In this document: positions 47,198 through 58,690 of the stretch, one piece after another
Position numbering within the stretch: position 1 is the stretch's first letter
Layout of the letters: every line of letters starts with the position of its first letter
Assembly: GCA_016508695.1 (NCBI GenBank)
Contig: VNKQ01000013.1
Coordinates: 372,001 to 436,000 of the forward strand
From: Hyphodiscus hymeniophilus
Lineage: Eukaryota > Ascomycota > Leotiomycetes > Helotiales > Hyphodiscaceae
DNA length: 64,000 bases
Direction of reading: 5' to 3'
The notes under the pieces: generated by a model
The model's input: the letters and a program-made list of their open reading frames with translations, nothing else
The model's database searches: none
Told to the model about the DNA's origin: nothing
Position numbers and translations under genes: made by a program

Positions 47198-49375
47198 ATG
47201 GCAGAAACGTACACTTACACTCCTATCGATAGTGCGGCCGGACAAATTCGTTTGCTCACGGTCGCGTTCGATGTGAAACAGACTTACGGTCACTCAAATA
47301 TCGACCCTCTGAGAGGGTCCTTGAAGCCCTACTATTTATCCATTTCAAGTCACCCGCGCGCAAAGAGGCTGGTGAGGAGTGTGCGACTACCCACTTTCTT
47401 CGCATTGTCCTACGCTTGGGGCGACCCAGCTCGAACGCATGAGATTCTCATTGACGGCAAGAAGCAGGGGATAACTGAGAACCTTTACAATGCTCTCCGA
47501 GACTTGCAGCGTGATGGAATAGGAGATATCAAAGTTTGGGCAGATGCTATCTGTATAAACCAAGACGATCTAGGAGAGAGATCAGACCAAGTGTTCTTGA
47601 TGCGGGAGATCTACCATTCGGCAGCGGAGGTGAGAATATGGCTTGGTCCCAGTACTAAGAACGGATTAAGGTGCATGAATTTCATTGCGGAGCTCACAGG
47701 AGGCTTCGGGTATATCGAGGACCCCTTGCCAGGCTCTGAAATACTGAGCCGTAAAGACGAGAAGATTCTGAGGGCCATATTGATCCCAGGAGCAGCAATT
47801 GGAAACGCAGGGTATGGTTTCGGACAGTCAATCATACAAATCGCAGAGGCAATGGCGCCGGAAGGGCGTGATGATAAGGCGAAGATGATAAGCGATCCGG
47901 ACGGGAATCTGTCTTTGCATCGAGAAACGGTCGAGGAGCTCTCAAAGTGGAGGCCGACAGAGCGAAGATTACGGAAAGTAGAAGATGTTGATTTTACCGA
48001 AATTGCAAGCATGATTGACGAGAACTTTATCCAGATGTGCGCTTGGTTTGAGAGGATGTGGGTAGTTCAAGAATTGGGAGTTGCTGAGTCCGCTGGTATT
48101 GCGTATGGTGGCGCTGTTGAGTCGTGGCAGAACTTTCTACGAGCGGTCTATTACTTGCATTATACTTGTAGTGCTCCCATCGCAAATATTCGAAAACTCA
48201 CTGGTTTGGAGAAAATCCGCATGGGGTGGAATAACAGGCTACGACAACCGCTTCAAGAGTTGATCCGAGAGTGTCGATACAGACGGGCGACAGACCCGAG
48301 AGATAAAATTTATTCTCTCCTTTCACTGATGGGTGATAGAATGAGCCCGCTATTGCAGCCGGACTACACCAAATCTCTTGCTGAGGTATACGCCCATGCT
48401 ACCCAGCATCTTATCAAGCAGAGCGAGTCGCTTGATTCTATTTGCGGGTGGCAGACTATCGGCCGCGAGGATCTGCCATCTTGGGTCCCGGATTATAACC
48501 TTAATCAAGATCTGGCGGCATCACCACTTGTCTCAATAGACGGCCGTGAGAACATATTTGCAGCATCTGGTTATGATCACAGATCCAAATATGCCTTGCA
48601 TTCTTCGAGCATTACCGAGTGGACAGGTCTTTCAGTGACTGGGCTTTGTATCGATACTGTATCCATCAGCTCGGATGCAGCTCAAGAAGATGATTCATTT
48701 GGCTCAATTGAGCGTATTTGGCAATCAACAATCCTTGCTGCGGGGCATCTCCTCAACGGGCTGACAAGAGACGTCGAAATCTGCCTTGAAAACCTCTCTT
48801 CCGCAGTTACCAAGTATAGCGAGCACTGGAATGCAACTGGAAAGCTCTATTCGCAATCGCTGTCCTCCAATTCAAAGGTCAACCTCTCAGTTAACGAGGC
48901 TTTCCGAAATCAGCCAATCGTATCGGAAGACCAGAAAATTGATCCAAACTTCTTTGATACGTACATTCTTGATGCGTATATTCAAAGCCTCGTTTGTGGC
49001 CGTCAAACTACGAACGAGCGGCTTTCAAAAGAGCATGCCCGAGCCCTTGTGAACTTGCCTAGCGAGGAATTCTCGGCAAGTGGAGAGCAAGAAGAAATTC
49101 TTGGTTTGATCTGCAGAGCATTTAATGATGGAATGAGAGGAAGGAGCATGGGAATTACCAGTCGGGGGTACATTGGGGTGATGCCCCAAGACGTCCGGCA
49201 GGGTGATTTAGTTTGTGTTTTATTTGGTTGCAGTGTTCCAGTAGTGCTGCGAAAGAGGACCGACGATTCGTACATCTTCATCGGCGAATCCTATTTGCAT
49301 GGCTTTATGGATGCTGAGGCGATTGTTTATCAAATGAAGGGTACGTTGAAGGAGCAAAACTTTGTCCTCAGGTGA
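47198..49375 (+). CDS. Heterokaryon-incompatibility (HET) domain protein
   Basis: Single-exon gene of 725 aa. The HET domain occupies about residues 65-220: FFALSYAWGDPARTHEILIDGK, then LYNALRDLQ, then KVWADAICINQDDLGERSDQVFLMREIYHSAAEVRIWLGPS. Downstream are the usual HET-protein marks WFERMWVVQELGVAE, RECRYRRATDPRDKIYSLLSLMGD, LQPDYTKSLAEVYAHATQHL and LPSWVPDYNLN. No STAND/NACHT or repeat domain is attached. HET proteins trigger regulated cell death in non-self recognition, but most genomes carry dozens and few have known alleles; the role here is unproven. Confidence 0.93.
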   Translation: MAETYTYTPIDSAAGQIRLLTVAFDVKQTYGHSNIDPLRGSLKPYYLSISSHPRAKRLVRSVRLPTFFALSYAWGDPARTHEILIDGKKQGITENLYNALRDLQRDGIGDIKVWADAICINQDDLGERSDQVFLMREIYHSAAEVRIWLGPSTKNGLRCMNFIAELTGGFGYIEDPLPGSEILSRKDEKILRAILIPGAAIGNAGYGFGQSIIQIAEAMAPEGRDDKAKMISDPDGNLSLHRETVEELSKWRPTERRLRKVEDVDFTEIASMIDENFIQMCAWFERMWVVQELGVAESAGIAYGGAVESWQNFLRAVYYLHYTCSAPIANIRKLTGLEKIRMGWNNRLRQPLQELIRECRYRRATDPRDKIYSLLSLMGDRMSPLLQPDYTKSLAEVYAHATQHLIKQSESLDSICGWQTIGREDLPSWVPDYNLNQDLAASPLVSIDGRENIFAASGYDHRSKYALHSSSITEWTGLSVTGLCIDTVSISSDAAQEDDSFGSIERIWQSTILAAGHLLNGLTRDVEICLENLSSAVTKYSEHWNATGKLYSQSLSSNSKVNLSVNEAFRNQPIVSEDQKIDPNFFDTYILDAYIQSLVCGRQTTNERLSKEHARALVNLPSEEFSASGEQEEILGLICRAFNDGMRGRSMGITSRGYIGVMPQDVRQGDLVCVLFGCSVPVVLRKRTDDSYIFIGESYLHGFMDAEAIVYQMKGTLKEQNFVLR

Positions 49376-51311
49376 TAGCGGATTAGCGGTCGAAGTTTGC
49401 ATAATCGGCTGCCTAAGACCATGCACCTTTACTCAAACATGTACGCCTAGGCCGAGCCTGAGGTTCCATATGCAGAGCCCTTGATATTGTTTGGTTGCGT
49501 TTTCCTATCTTTAGAACTTCCAAGTGCGCGATTGCTTTCATGCTCGAAAATCGATTGGTACGCTGGAAACAGTTGAAAGGGTTTCATCTCGGACGGCGGT
49601 CGCTCACGAGCTACGAATCCAGAGGAGTCTCGCCTCATTTCCTCCTCGAACCGACTTCAGTGTTCCGTTTCAACAATCGCTCACTGTGCTCCACAAACAG
49701 TAGTCCAGTTGAAGTAAATGCCTTCCCTTGATGCAACCTGATGCAGCAACAACAATAAGCTGCCTCTTCAGATATCTACGAACATCAAAAGGAAAGCATC
49801 ACTATCCCGCTACTTGGCTGTAGCATACCATCGTGGCCTCATTATTACCCCTGTATCCATCAAGGATGGTCCTACTTCGGGACCTCCCAGAATTGAAAGA
49901 AGATATCCTTCAATGAAGTCAAGGTTATACTGCTGGAAACATGTGCAGAAGTCGGCATGAACAACTTGCGCCAGTGCGAGAATACAAAAGATTACCTAAC
50001 TCTGCATTCTCTTACTTTGATATATAGAAAGATATATATAATTAAAAGATATATATATATATATACAGATTTACCTATTCGGGAGGCTCTCGCGGCCTCC
50101 CAACCCACCCAGGACTAACCTAACTCTAAACAGCTATGGCTAGTTTTTGTAGAAAAAGTTTATTTGACGTTGGTAGGCACGTGAGCTTAGCTAGGTGTAG
50201 CCTCTACTGTAAGAATTGAAATAGCCTGTTGCAAGAATCTTTGAAACGATCAATTAACGAAGCGTAAGAGTTGTTGTACTACTACTGTGGCGGATAAAAA
50301 CGGTCAACCTGCAGAACTTTAACCGTTAGCGTCAGATATCTATCCTAGTAGCGGCACTACGATAAGCGCTTACTAAACGCTTAGTTCTGAGACGAGGCTA
50401 TTTCAACTCTACTACGGATCTCCGTGGTCCTCACTAGCTTTTCACACCGTATTGCTCGTGTGTAAAATTGCGCCTATGCGAGGACCTCAAACTTCACCGC
50501 AACTTACTCTTCTATTGGTCTTACATCAACGACTACAGTATTTATGACTGAGAGAAACATATGTCAAGGTATACCTAAGCGGTGGCTTTCACCGCCATCC
50601 GAATTCCTGGGATTTGTTGGCTTTGTGGCTGCAAACGGACGGTGTTACAACTTACAGGATTATTGACGAGCCAACGGCGTCAAGGGCAAGCGACCGCATG
50701 TCAAAAGCAACGACCCCACCTCCCGGAACTAACCCTAACTACTAACCTAAACCTCGCAATGCTCATTTGCCTACGAAGCTGACCGCTCCCTTAGGGGAAA
50801 TGATGCACTAATTGGGGCAATGCTGAACCACCAATCAAGCATTTAGAGGCACGTGCGTCGTCTAAATGTACCTCGAGGACCTTCTGAGAGTTGAAATAGT
50901 CAGAAGTGCAGTTGGCATAGCTGAACTCTGGAGAAGATGTCCTAATCTAAGCTCTTGGCACTTTCAGAGTAATGCCGAAACCCGGCATTAAATAGTGAGA
51001 CAGCCTTGCGCTTTGGTCTCAACCCCTACCCTCGACCTATCAGGCATATCTGACCCTACTTACTCGGCCTATTGAAATAAGCTAGATCCAATAGCAAAAA
51101 GGCTCACGTCAGAAAATCATGCGCGATAGTTCTATCCTATAGTTAATTTCTTCTCAAGGGTATGTCCCGAAAGTACATAGGGCTGAGCTCAAAGAACAGT
51201 ATTTAGACTTGCATACAGTGCTCAACCTTTGCCTATTCAAATGTCAATCCTCCGACCTACTCAATCAAGTTCAACATTCTTCTATCTCAATATCAGCATT
51301 CATAACTCCAC
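49376..51311. other. Repeat-like gene desert
   Basis: 1.9 kb without a convincing gene. It holds an AT microsatellite (about 50028-50066), an imperfect inverted repeat (50212-50227 and 50395-50410, 15 of 16 bases pairing, TTGAAATAGCC core), a TAAGCGCTTA palindrome near 50373, and two CTAACCTAA-rich stretches (about 50110-50130 and 50720-50750). The last resemble one another and could be remnants of one element. A 63-codon minus frame (49447-49638) is not assignable. Confidence 0.45.
50212..50410. repeat. Imperfect inverted repeat, possible MITE remnant
   Basis: 16-nt arms at 50212-50227 and 50395-50410 differ at one position; about 167 bp of non-coding DNA between them. No target-site duplication was identified, so the mobile-element origin is a guess. 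Confidence 0.35.
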
Positions 51312-52245
51312 ATGATGACGAACGATAAACGGCTTTTAAACCGCGTCGCGATTGTTACCGGCGCATCCTCTGGTGTAGGCCGGTCAATCAGTTTGGCATA
51401 CTCTTATCAGGGTGCTAAGGTTGTCTGTGCGGACTTGCGTCCTGAGCCACGTGCAGAGGCCGCAGGTGAAGTCGAAGAAGGCCCGACCCATGAGGTGATC
51501 ACAAAGAAGGGTGGCGAGGCGATCTTTGTCCGCTGTGATGTAACCAAGAGCGCCGACATCCAGTCGCTGATCAAGGAAGTTGTTGCGAAGTTTGGACGGC
51601 TAGATATGTGTGTCCCCAATATCCTATGACTTGCAATATCAGAGACTAAAAAGAATACCTTTAGCATGGTAAACAATGCCGGCGTTGCGTGTCCCTTGGT
51701 TCCGGTGAACGACACATCTGATGATGATTTTGATCATGTCATGAGCATCAACTGCCGAGGAGTCTTTCTTGGCTGCAAGTACGCATCTCAGCAGATGCTG
51801 ACCCAGGAAAAGCTTAACGAGAATGGCGACCGTGGCTGGATCGTCAATGTTGCCAGTACATTCGCATTGATTGGGATGGGAAACATTCTTCCCTATGTCA
51901 CGTCAAAGCATGCCGTTGCAGGAATCACGAAAGTCGCTGCCCTCGATCTCGCTCCCCATGGGATCCATGTTAATGCTATCTGTCCTTCATGTGAGCACTC
52001 TTTCCCCCACCTTATCAGATTGAGAAAGTCCTTACCAATTTTCCGTGACAGGGACTGAAACCGCTCTGGTCAGCGCACCACTTCAAAGCGAACCGCTTAA
52101 GCAGCTTCTTACCTCCATGCACCCTTGGGGTAGGCTAGGCAAATTGACCGATCTCTCTGGTGCCGCAGTACTGCTAGCTTCGGACGATGCTGCCTTCATG
52201 ACTGGTGCCTTCCTAGTGATAGATGGGGGGTCGATCGTTCAGTAA
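51312..52245 (+). CDS. Classical short-chain dehydrogenase (FabG-like), 271 aa
   Basis: Exons 51312-51607, 51665-51990, 52052-52245. Complete SDR signature set: VAIVTGASSGVGRSISLAY (cofactor loop), CDVTKSADIQ (Asp over the adenine), VNNAGVACPL, VNVASTFALIG (catalytic Ser), YVTSKHAVAGITKVAALDLAP (YxxxK), and the C-terminal DDAAFMTGAFLVIDGGSIVQ. The start could be either of two adjacent ATGs. CADLRPEP after strand 2 favours NAD(H). Substrate unknown. It stands alone between two long non-coding stretches. Confidence 0.92.
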
Positions 52246-53299
52246 AATCCTGCAACTGGAGGTTGATAATCATGCTTATATCCCAATTCCAATTGATAAT
52301 GTTTCATTTACTTGCATGAGATTTCGGTGTCACAAGAAATGACTCCGAATATCGATCCATATCGATCCCTTACTTGACCCACCAAACACAGGTACCATGG
52401 CAAATAATTTTACATGCTAGCGGGACGGAATTTGGTTTAGAAAGAGTGCCGGAAGATGCCTACATGATAACAGTTATATAAACCTCACAGTTGAATTTGT
52501 GATGGAAGCTTTAGACTTTACAAAATCCCTCGCAAAGATATTCGACGGAGATTGGGTTTATTATTGAAGTTAAATTACTAATATGTAAAATATCAACAGC
52601 CTAATTCGTGGAGGCAGACAGGCACAGCTCTTTCTGGAAACACAGTCCATCATAGTTTTGAAAAATGGGGTAAAAGATATACCTTGAGACATGCCACGTG
52701 CATTTACGTACATTAGTACCTGCTGCCAAGCTGGTAGAAAAAGGGGGTAACTGGGTTGGCAAATATGACAGGGCTGGCTGACGCTTTGATTAGAAAGGGA
52801 GTTACAAAGGTACGTAAGTAGCTGAAGCTCAGTGGCTCACTGGCGTAGGATTATTATTTTCAAGGTGACCATGTGCATTTGGAAGATTTGAGTATAGAAT
52901 CGAAGTACTGTATCTCTGTTATCCTGCAACATCATACTCTTTTCTGAAGCCGTACCTGATCATGCCAAGTAATGCACGACGGGTCGGACCGCCAGGGCTA
53001 AATATGGAGCCGTGGAGGTCATAGCTCAGTCAGACTTGAGCAGCCAGGTAGGCAGGTAAGCTCAAGGCTCTCGGGGACCATGATCGTCATCGTCATCTCA
53101 GTATTTCCCTTCCCCGTGTCATCGTTGAAAGAAACATCACTGTCGTGAATCCGAGAATTTGTGTTTAAAAAACGTGCAGAATACTTTCCCTAAGAACATG
53201 AGTGAGCTTGTCCAAAGACTCACAGCTAGCTAATTAGATAATAGGCCAATCACAAAGCTTCGCCCCGTATTGTTGTTATCCTTTCTGAGTCCCGACCTC
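52246..53299. other. Intergenic, nothing recognised
   Basis: 1.05 kb, AT-rich, no coding frame. A tRNA-like A-box string (tagctcagtcaga, about 53022) was checked and has no B-box partner. Confidence 0.4.
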
Positions 53300-54340
53300 T
53301 CAGAAGTTCTCTGCTCCTTCCATATTTACTGCTGGTACTTGTGTGCCGTATCCACTATCACCAATACCTCGAGACTGACTGGGCTGCTTACCATGCATCT
53401 CCCCAAGAATACTTTTGCTTACTCCCTCCCGTTCATTCTGTGCTTGCCCTTCACCCATATATCCTCTTTCCCTAGCCTCCACATTATTCATCCCTTGCCC
53501 ATCGACCATACCATCCTGTTCAACTTCATCAAAATCTCTTTTCAGGTCATGCTCAATAGAACCGTCCTCCTCGTGCTCGTTAATAAACTTATCCTCCAAT
53601 GCGTATATGTGTGTCTTTATCTCTTCAGACCAAGCCGCCCATACCACTTCCCGTCCCTCCCCACCAAGACAAGCCACAACACCCTCCAACCTCTCCTGCA
53701 ACGCATAAACGTGCACCCAACCTCCGTAACGTCTCGCTCTGTTACTCTCCAACTTCCACATCAACCTCGTGTTATTTTTACACTCATGCAGCAGTCGCAT
53801 ACACTTCATCCAGTGCTCTCTATTCGCCTCAAAACGTCTTCTGATATCCCTTGCCCTGAAATAGTCTTGCGCCGCTTCTGGTCTCACACCCTCGCCCTCG
53901 GGACCCGAGTACAAACTGTAATCCATCTCCAATACCTGCGCCTCCATGTTTGTCTTAGCCTTCTCCCTTATCCACCATTTCCTACCTCGGTGCGAGGGCG
54001 GGCATGAGTTCTGTTCTGATACTGTACGTTTGTATACAGCTTCTAGCTCGCGATAGTTTTTGGGAGAGGGAGGAATAGAAATCGGGCCTGGCGTGAGGCT
54101 AGAGGCATTCGGGTAGGGTTTCAACATTGCTGCCCAGACAGGGAGCAGAGGGAATGGTTTCGTGTTTGCCGTGTGACAAATATGGGATTCTTGTCGGTCT
54201 GTAGGCTGGCTTTGGTTGCTGCGCGGATGGTCCATTGATACAGCGATTGGAGGATGGGGAGTCAGGCGAGCATCCTCGAATGATTGTGGCATATTTGTAT
54301 TCCATATGATGTTTTGCGCTTGCATTCTGCGACAGGTCAA
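53300..54340 (-). CDS. Hypothetical protein, 346 aa, charged/helical
   Basis: Single minus frame. Pro/Ser-rich N-terminus up to about residue 95, then a highly charged helical middle (DYFRARDIRRRFEANREHWMK, LLHECKNNTRLMWKLESNRARRYGGWVHVYALQERLEGVV) and an acidic low-complexity end. No domain recognised. The pattern of aromatic and charged residues in the middle argues for a real protein; the plus-strand frame over the same bases is Ser/Leu-rich shadow. Start uncertain (54340 is the first Met; 54292 is possible). Confidence 0.65.
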   Translation of the reverse strand: MTCRRMQAQNIIWNTNMPQSFEDARLTPHPPIAVSMDHPRSNQSQPTDRQESHICHTANTKPFPLLPVWAAMLKPYPNASSLTPGPISIPPSPKNYRELEAVYKRTVSEQNSCPPSHRGRKWWIREKAKTNMEAQVLEMDYSLYSGPEGEGVRPEAAQDYFRARDIRRRFEANREHWMKCMRLLHECKNNTRLMWKLESNRARRYGGWVHVYALQERLEGVVACLGGEGREVVWAAWSEEIKTHIYALEDKFINEHEEDGSIEHDLKRDFDEVEQDGMVDGQGMNNVEARERGYMGEGQAQNEREGVSKSILGEMHGKQPSQSRGIGDSGYGTQVPAVNMEGAENF

Positions 54341-54917
54341 ACTACCTGCTTTTGCAGCCGATGATCCGGGAGGTAAATGATAGAAACGTGAAAACCAGTC
54401 TCAAAAAGATGCCAAGAAGCTTTGGACTGAGAATTGAGGACTCAGTTCAGATCAAATCAGATCAGTGATGGCGAGAATAAGAAATGCGCCGTGCTGCAAG
54501 CTAAATTCTGGCTGAACCCACAAAAGATGCGGGATGGTCCATATTGTAAGACAGTACCTTCACAAGTGGCCTGCCAAAATAGCACTATTAAGGGGACCTA
54601 GAGGAATAGAACATACTTGAAAGCCAGAGTAGTCATATATTGCATCACCGTGACCAAAGTATGAAAAAGTGGGTAGCAAGCATAATCACGTGACTGACGC
54701 CCCCAAATACTGCGCTCGCAGCTTCAAGGCTTCTTGATAGATAAGCAGTGACTAGAGTGGGAGACTGTGAGCAAGACTCTCATATGCAGCGCTAAGTTTT
54801 GGACAACAGCCTCCCAGGTAAATTTTATACACCCGATGCATTATGTGTGAACGCTCTCGAAGGCCATCCACCAACAGTCCTGCTTCGAACCACTAGATCA
54901 ACATTGACGAATCATGA
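54341..54917. other. Intergenic, nothing recognised
   Basis: 577 bp between the orphan's start and the SEC24 stop, both minus strand. Confidence 0.4.
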
Positions 54918-57900
54918 CTACCAATAAGGAGGTCGCAAACCGGCAAAATTCGAGGTGATGGAGTTGTCGCCATTGTCTTCTTTCTTTCGCTGCCCAGTCA
55001 ACTACAATCGGTTAGCACGGGAGCCGATCTTGCGTGGTGGAAGACGCTTACTTCCAACTGCACATGCCGGTGAATATGCACAAGCCAGTCGACATAGCTC
55101 TGAGCCTCATTATTTCGGTCTTCAACTAGAAGCCTAGCAAATTCATACTCGGCACCGTCCAGTCCTTGCCGGGCAAGCTGTATCGTAAGGGCCTTCGAGC
55201 CCCGCATTGTCTGGAGGTACGCGAGGATATTGCGTACTTGGGCATTCAGATGTGTCTGAAGAACTGGAAGGGACGAGCTATAAGGATCCAGGGCTTTCAA
55301 GCTATCTTTGTCTTCTCCGAAGAGATCAATCAGAAGATTGGGAGAAGTCTGAGCATGCATCCAAAGGTAGCAGTTCTGGCCATTGTCGACAAGGTACACG
55401 CCACCTTCCTCTACTCGGGAGAAGGAGCATCGTATTGACCTGTAACATCGAGTGAGCAATCTGAAGCAGACTATAGAGAACTCGGGCACTTACGGCGGCA
55501 TTCGCAGATGACCGTCTTCGTTGGGGAATCCATCTTCCGGTACCAAATTATGGATAGGGATCATCCGCGGGTACAAATATAGTGAAAGTTCAAGAGCACC
55601 CATTCCTTTAATCATTCGCATATCATGTACTCGTCGGTCGGTAGGCTCTTGTCCACCCTTGAAAGCACGGGATTTAATAAGGCCAAGGATGTACATGCTG
55701 AACTCCTTGAGATTCTCGGGCAGAACCAATTGACCTGGAGGATGTGAGCCGGAAAAGTGCTTGCGATACCCTGCAAGAATTTCGACGTTCTTTTCCGATA
55801 AAGCTCCTCGAATGTCTCTCAGCGAATGAGTGACCATCTTGGAGGCCGCTTCCTTTGCAATCAAAGCGTAGACTGCATCCTGATCGACGAACTTCATGCA
55901 GTCTTTTGGGTTGTCGCTAACGCTCGCTATGACATTCGAGCATCTAACCCTACGCTCACCGTTCGCTGTCGTGTAGAGAAGTGCACTTTGGAAATGGGCA
56001 TCGAGCTTCGCATCTAGTTTGCCATCATAGCTGAAGATGACACCCATAGCTTTGTCAGAATCAATCACACCGAATTCTATGTCTGCCCCGAAAGTATGCT
56101 GGGTGAAGTTGCCGTGATATGAAGCAACCTGTAGGCCGTTCGAACATCGAACCTTTATCAGCGCTTGATATCCAGTCTCTCGTGTGACGGTGTGCAATAT
56201 CTCATTCGACAGCTTCTCGGTGTCGCGCGGAGAAACGAAATTGGGATAGTAAAAGGTTTCGCCACCGGTGGATGCTGAAACATGGCCAATAGTGGCAATA
56301 TCTAGATACCCACCGCCTGGGGCAGCTAGGAAGAAGTCAACACCAACACCAGCAGCTACCATCTTTTCTGCAGTCTTTCTCCATCCAGGATGCTCCGTAT
56401 TGAAAAGCTTCTTTTCGGCGTCACCACCATGCTGCTTGCCATCATCACGAAGGAAAAGTCGACCAGGGCCCCAAGTCGGTAATGCTGCCAAGGAACACAC
56501 GATTTTACCGCCAGTATTCTCAAGTGCTGCTAGTGCAGCATTTAAAGTCGGAAGTAGTGCAGGTTCCGGGTTCTTGACTTGAGAAAACAAGGCTGGCAAT
56601 TGGCTCAGAAGCGCTATGATATTTGACTTCGCTTCATACGGATCGACAATCAAACCTTCGCTTATTGGAACGAAAGGCTCCTCGATATCTGGCATGATTA
56701 ACATCTGTGCTTGATCCAATGCCGGGTTCATGTTGTAAAAGTGGATATCCTTGTCGAATGTCACGAATCCCACTTTGGAGCCTTCAGGTATCCGGCGTTT
56801 GGCTGGCTGACCTTCTTCTGTCGATTCGTCCACACCATATAGTGCCTGCATGATACCCTCACAGAAAGCTTCCAGGTATCCCTTATTGAACGCCTCCTGG
56901 CCAACGTCAATCAAGAACAACCACCTCAGACCAACTGGTTCTTTGGACCAATATTCCTTCGGCACCAAAAATTCGACAGTCCCTCGCATCAGTTCTGGCC
57001 GTTGCTCCCGGTCGACTCTTGCGCCCTGTGGAGTAGTAGCACAAAAGTACTCAGGTGGCACATCATTGGCGTAGTTGCACATATTGCATACGAATTTGTT
57101 TCCTCCTGACCGGAATACCATGAATGGATTGATATATGCCCGGCATCTATGACACCTTGGAGGCCCAGTCTCTCCAAAATCCAACACAGGTATTTCGACT
57201 TCGCCAGCTTGTAGCGGGGCAAGCGGTTGGAGAACAAGCCCAAGAGGAAGCCCTGTAGATTGTAGCGCTTCCAATGCGGTAGGTATGCTATTCATGGTAA
57301 GACGGGTAAATTTGGGCGAGGCATTGCCTTGATCGAACGCGACGAATGACACAGACGCAGGAGGAGGGATATGACGCTCGAATGTGGGGTAAACGTGGTT
57401 CAGATAATATTGCGAGAGAGCATCTCTTGATCGAGGTACGCTGGGTATCTGATCTGGATCTACTCGGCCTTGCGCCGAGGTTTGGACATTCGCCGAGAAC
57501 TCGGACTCGGTCGTACCATTGCGTGCAGCAAACTCGGCGGGAGAAGCCTGGTGGGCAGGATTGAAGGGCTCAGTAACTTCAGCTGGAAACTGTGATCCTA
57601 TGGGAGTAAATGGTCGATTTTGATCCAGAAATTGACCAGCTGCGCCGGGCATGGTCGAAGGGTCTGCATTCAAGTATGCCGATGGAGGAACTCCACCTTG
57701 GGGTATGCCATTGAAGGCGGCCGAGGAACCCTGAGGTGCCTCTACCGTATGATACGCATGCCTGTCCTTCTTCTTCTTCCTCCCATGTGTGCCAACTTCT
57801 CCAAGCCCCAAGCCCCCCATTTGTGCTGCAAGTCCTCCATCCTGCATCTGCGCTGCTTGGTTTTGACTTGGAAAGTAACCCGCGTCTTGTGGCTGTTGTG

Positions 57901-58075
57901 GCTGTCCAAACTGCTGTTGATTCTGATATGGAGATGGAGCTCCGTAAGCTGGCTGTTGGTATGGAGAAGGGGCAATTGGAAGCTGGAGTTGAGGAGGAAC
58001 AGGTTGATTCTTCAAATTATCTGGATCATTAGGATCGCCCTGGCCAAGAGCATGGTAGAGCTGATAGTCAGACAT
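54918..58075 (-). CDS. SEC24: COPII coat cargo adaptor SEC24
   Basis: Cargo-binding subunit of the Sec23/24 COPII inner coat at ER exit sites. Three minus exons: 58075-55494, 55439-55052, 55001-54918; 1017 aa (yeast Sec24 926). Pro/Gln-rich N-terminus (PQQPQDAGYFPSQNQ), then the zinc finger PPRCHRCRAYINPF...KFVCNMCNYANDVP (C-x2-C-x18-C-x2-C), the trunk (LRWLFLIDVGQEAFNKGYLEAF, KVGFVTFDKDIHFYN, GGKIVCSLAALPTWGPG), beta-sandwich, helical part and the gelsolin domain (SIRCSFSRVEEGGVYLVDNGQNCYLWM). The last exon adds an unusual short tail, LTGQRKKEDNGDN...RPPYW. MSDYQLYHALGQGDPND was taken as the start; an ATG at 58117 is also in frame. Confidence 0.95.
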
Positions 58076-58690
58076 CTTGAGGATTCGCTGGTCGGTCCGG
58101 GAAGGGAAATCAGTCACATTGGAGTTGAGAATATGTTAAGGAAATCTGATCTTCATGTTGGAAGTTTAGGCGGGCGGAAGAAGGCAGATCTTCTTTCTGC
58201 TTGTTGGCTTTCTGTTGTTGACACCTTTTCGAGGTCTAGACGTTCCACATGCTAATTGGTGCGGCGAGAGGCGAGATGGCTTTTGGCCAAAACTCCTACC
58301 CTCCTTGCCCCTCTAGAGCGGTCATTTATTACGAATAGCAGGCATGGCACTCTATGGTGCATTGATTCACTTTTGAGACACATTGTTCGAGGATGTGACT
58401 TGATCTTCTTCTACCGCAACTTTAGTAAATGAATCTAAGTAGACTCAATCATAAATGGGCAAAGGGTTCCGATTTATGGCCAAAGTCGCTTAAAAGACCA
58501 CCGTTCCCGATGCTGGTACCACTTCGCGCCCCGACGCGAAATTCCTTTGATCTTGCAACAGAGCAGCGGAACACACGACGTCAACTTCGACAACTCGACA
58601 TTTGGCCGGCATGAGTATGCGCCTGGCATCTCATCATATCATTCTAACCTCCTTGACCATGAGCGAGACATAGGAAGAGATACGCCTAAA
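58076..58690. promoter_or_regulatory. Bidirectional promoter, SEC24 / CFT2
   Basis: 615 bp between divergent housekeeping starts. No coding frame recognised. Confidence 0.5.

Noticed and set aside
50700..50760. Telomere-like ctaaccctaac stretch
   Set aside because: Only one exact CCCTAA-type unit with irregular neighbours; not an interstitial telomere array.
53020..53095. tRNA-like A-box (tagctcagtcag)
   Set aside because: No GTTCRANNC partner and no acceptor stem pairing within 90 bp.
53270..54007. 245-codon plus-strand frame
   Set aside because: Ser/Leu/Pro-rich shadow of the charged 346-aa minus-strand protein.
57620..58255. 211-codon plus-strand frame
   Set aside because: Antisense of the Pro/Gln-rich SEC24 N-terminus; leucine/tryptophan-rich artefact.
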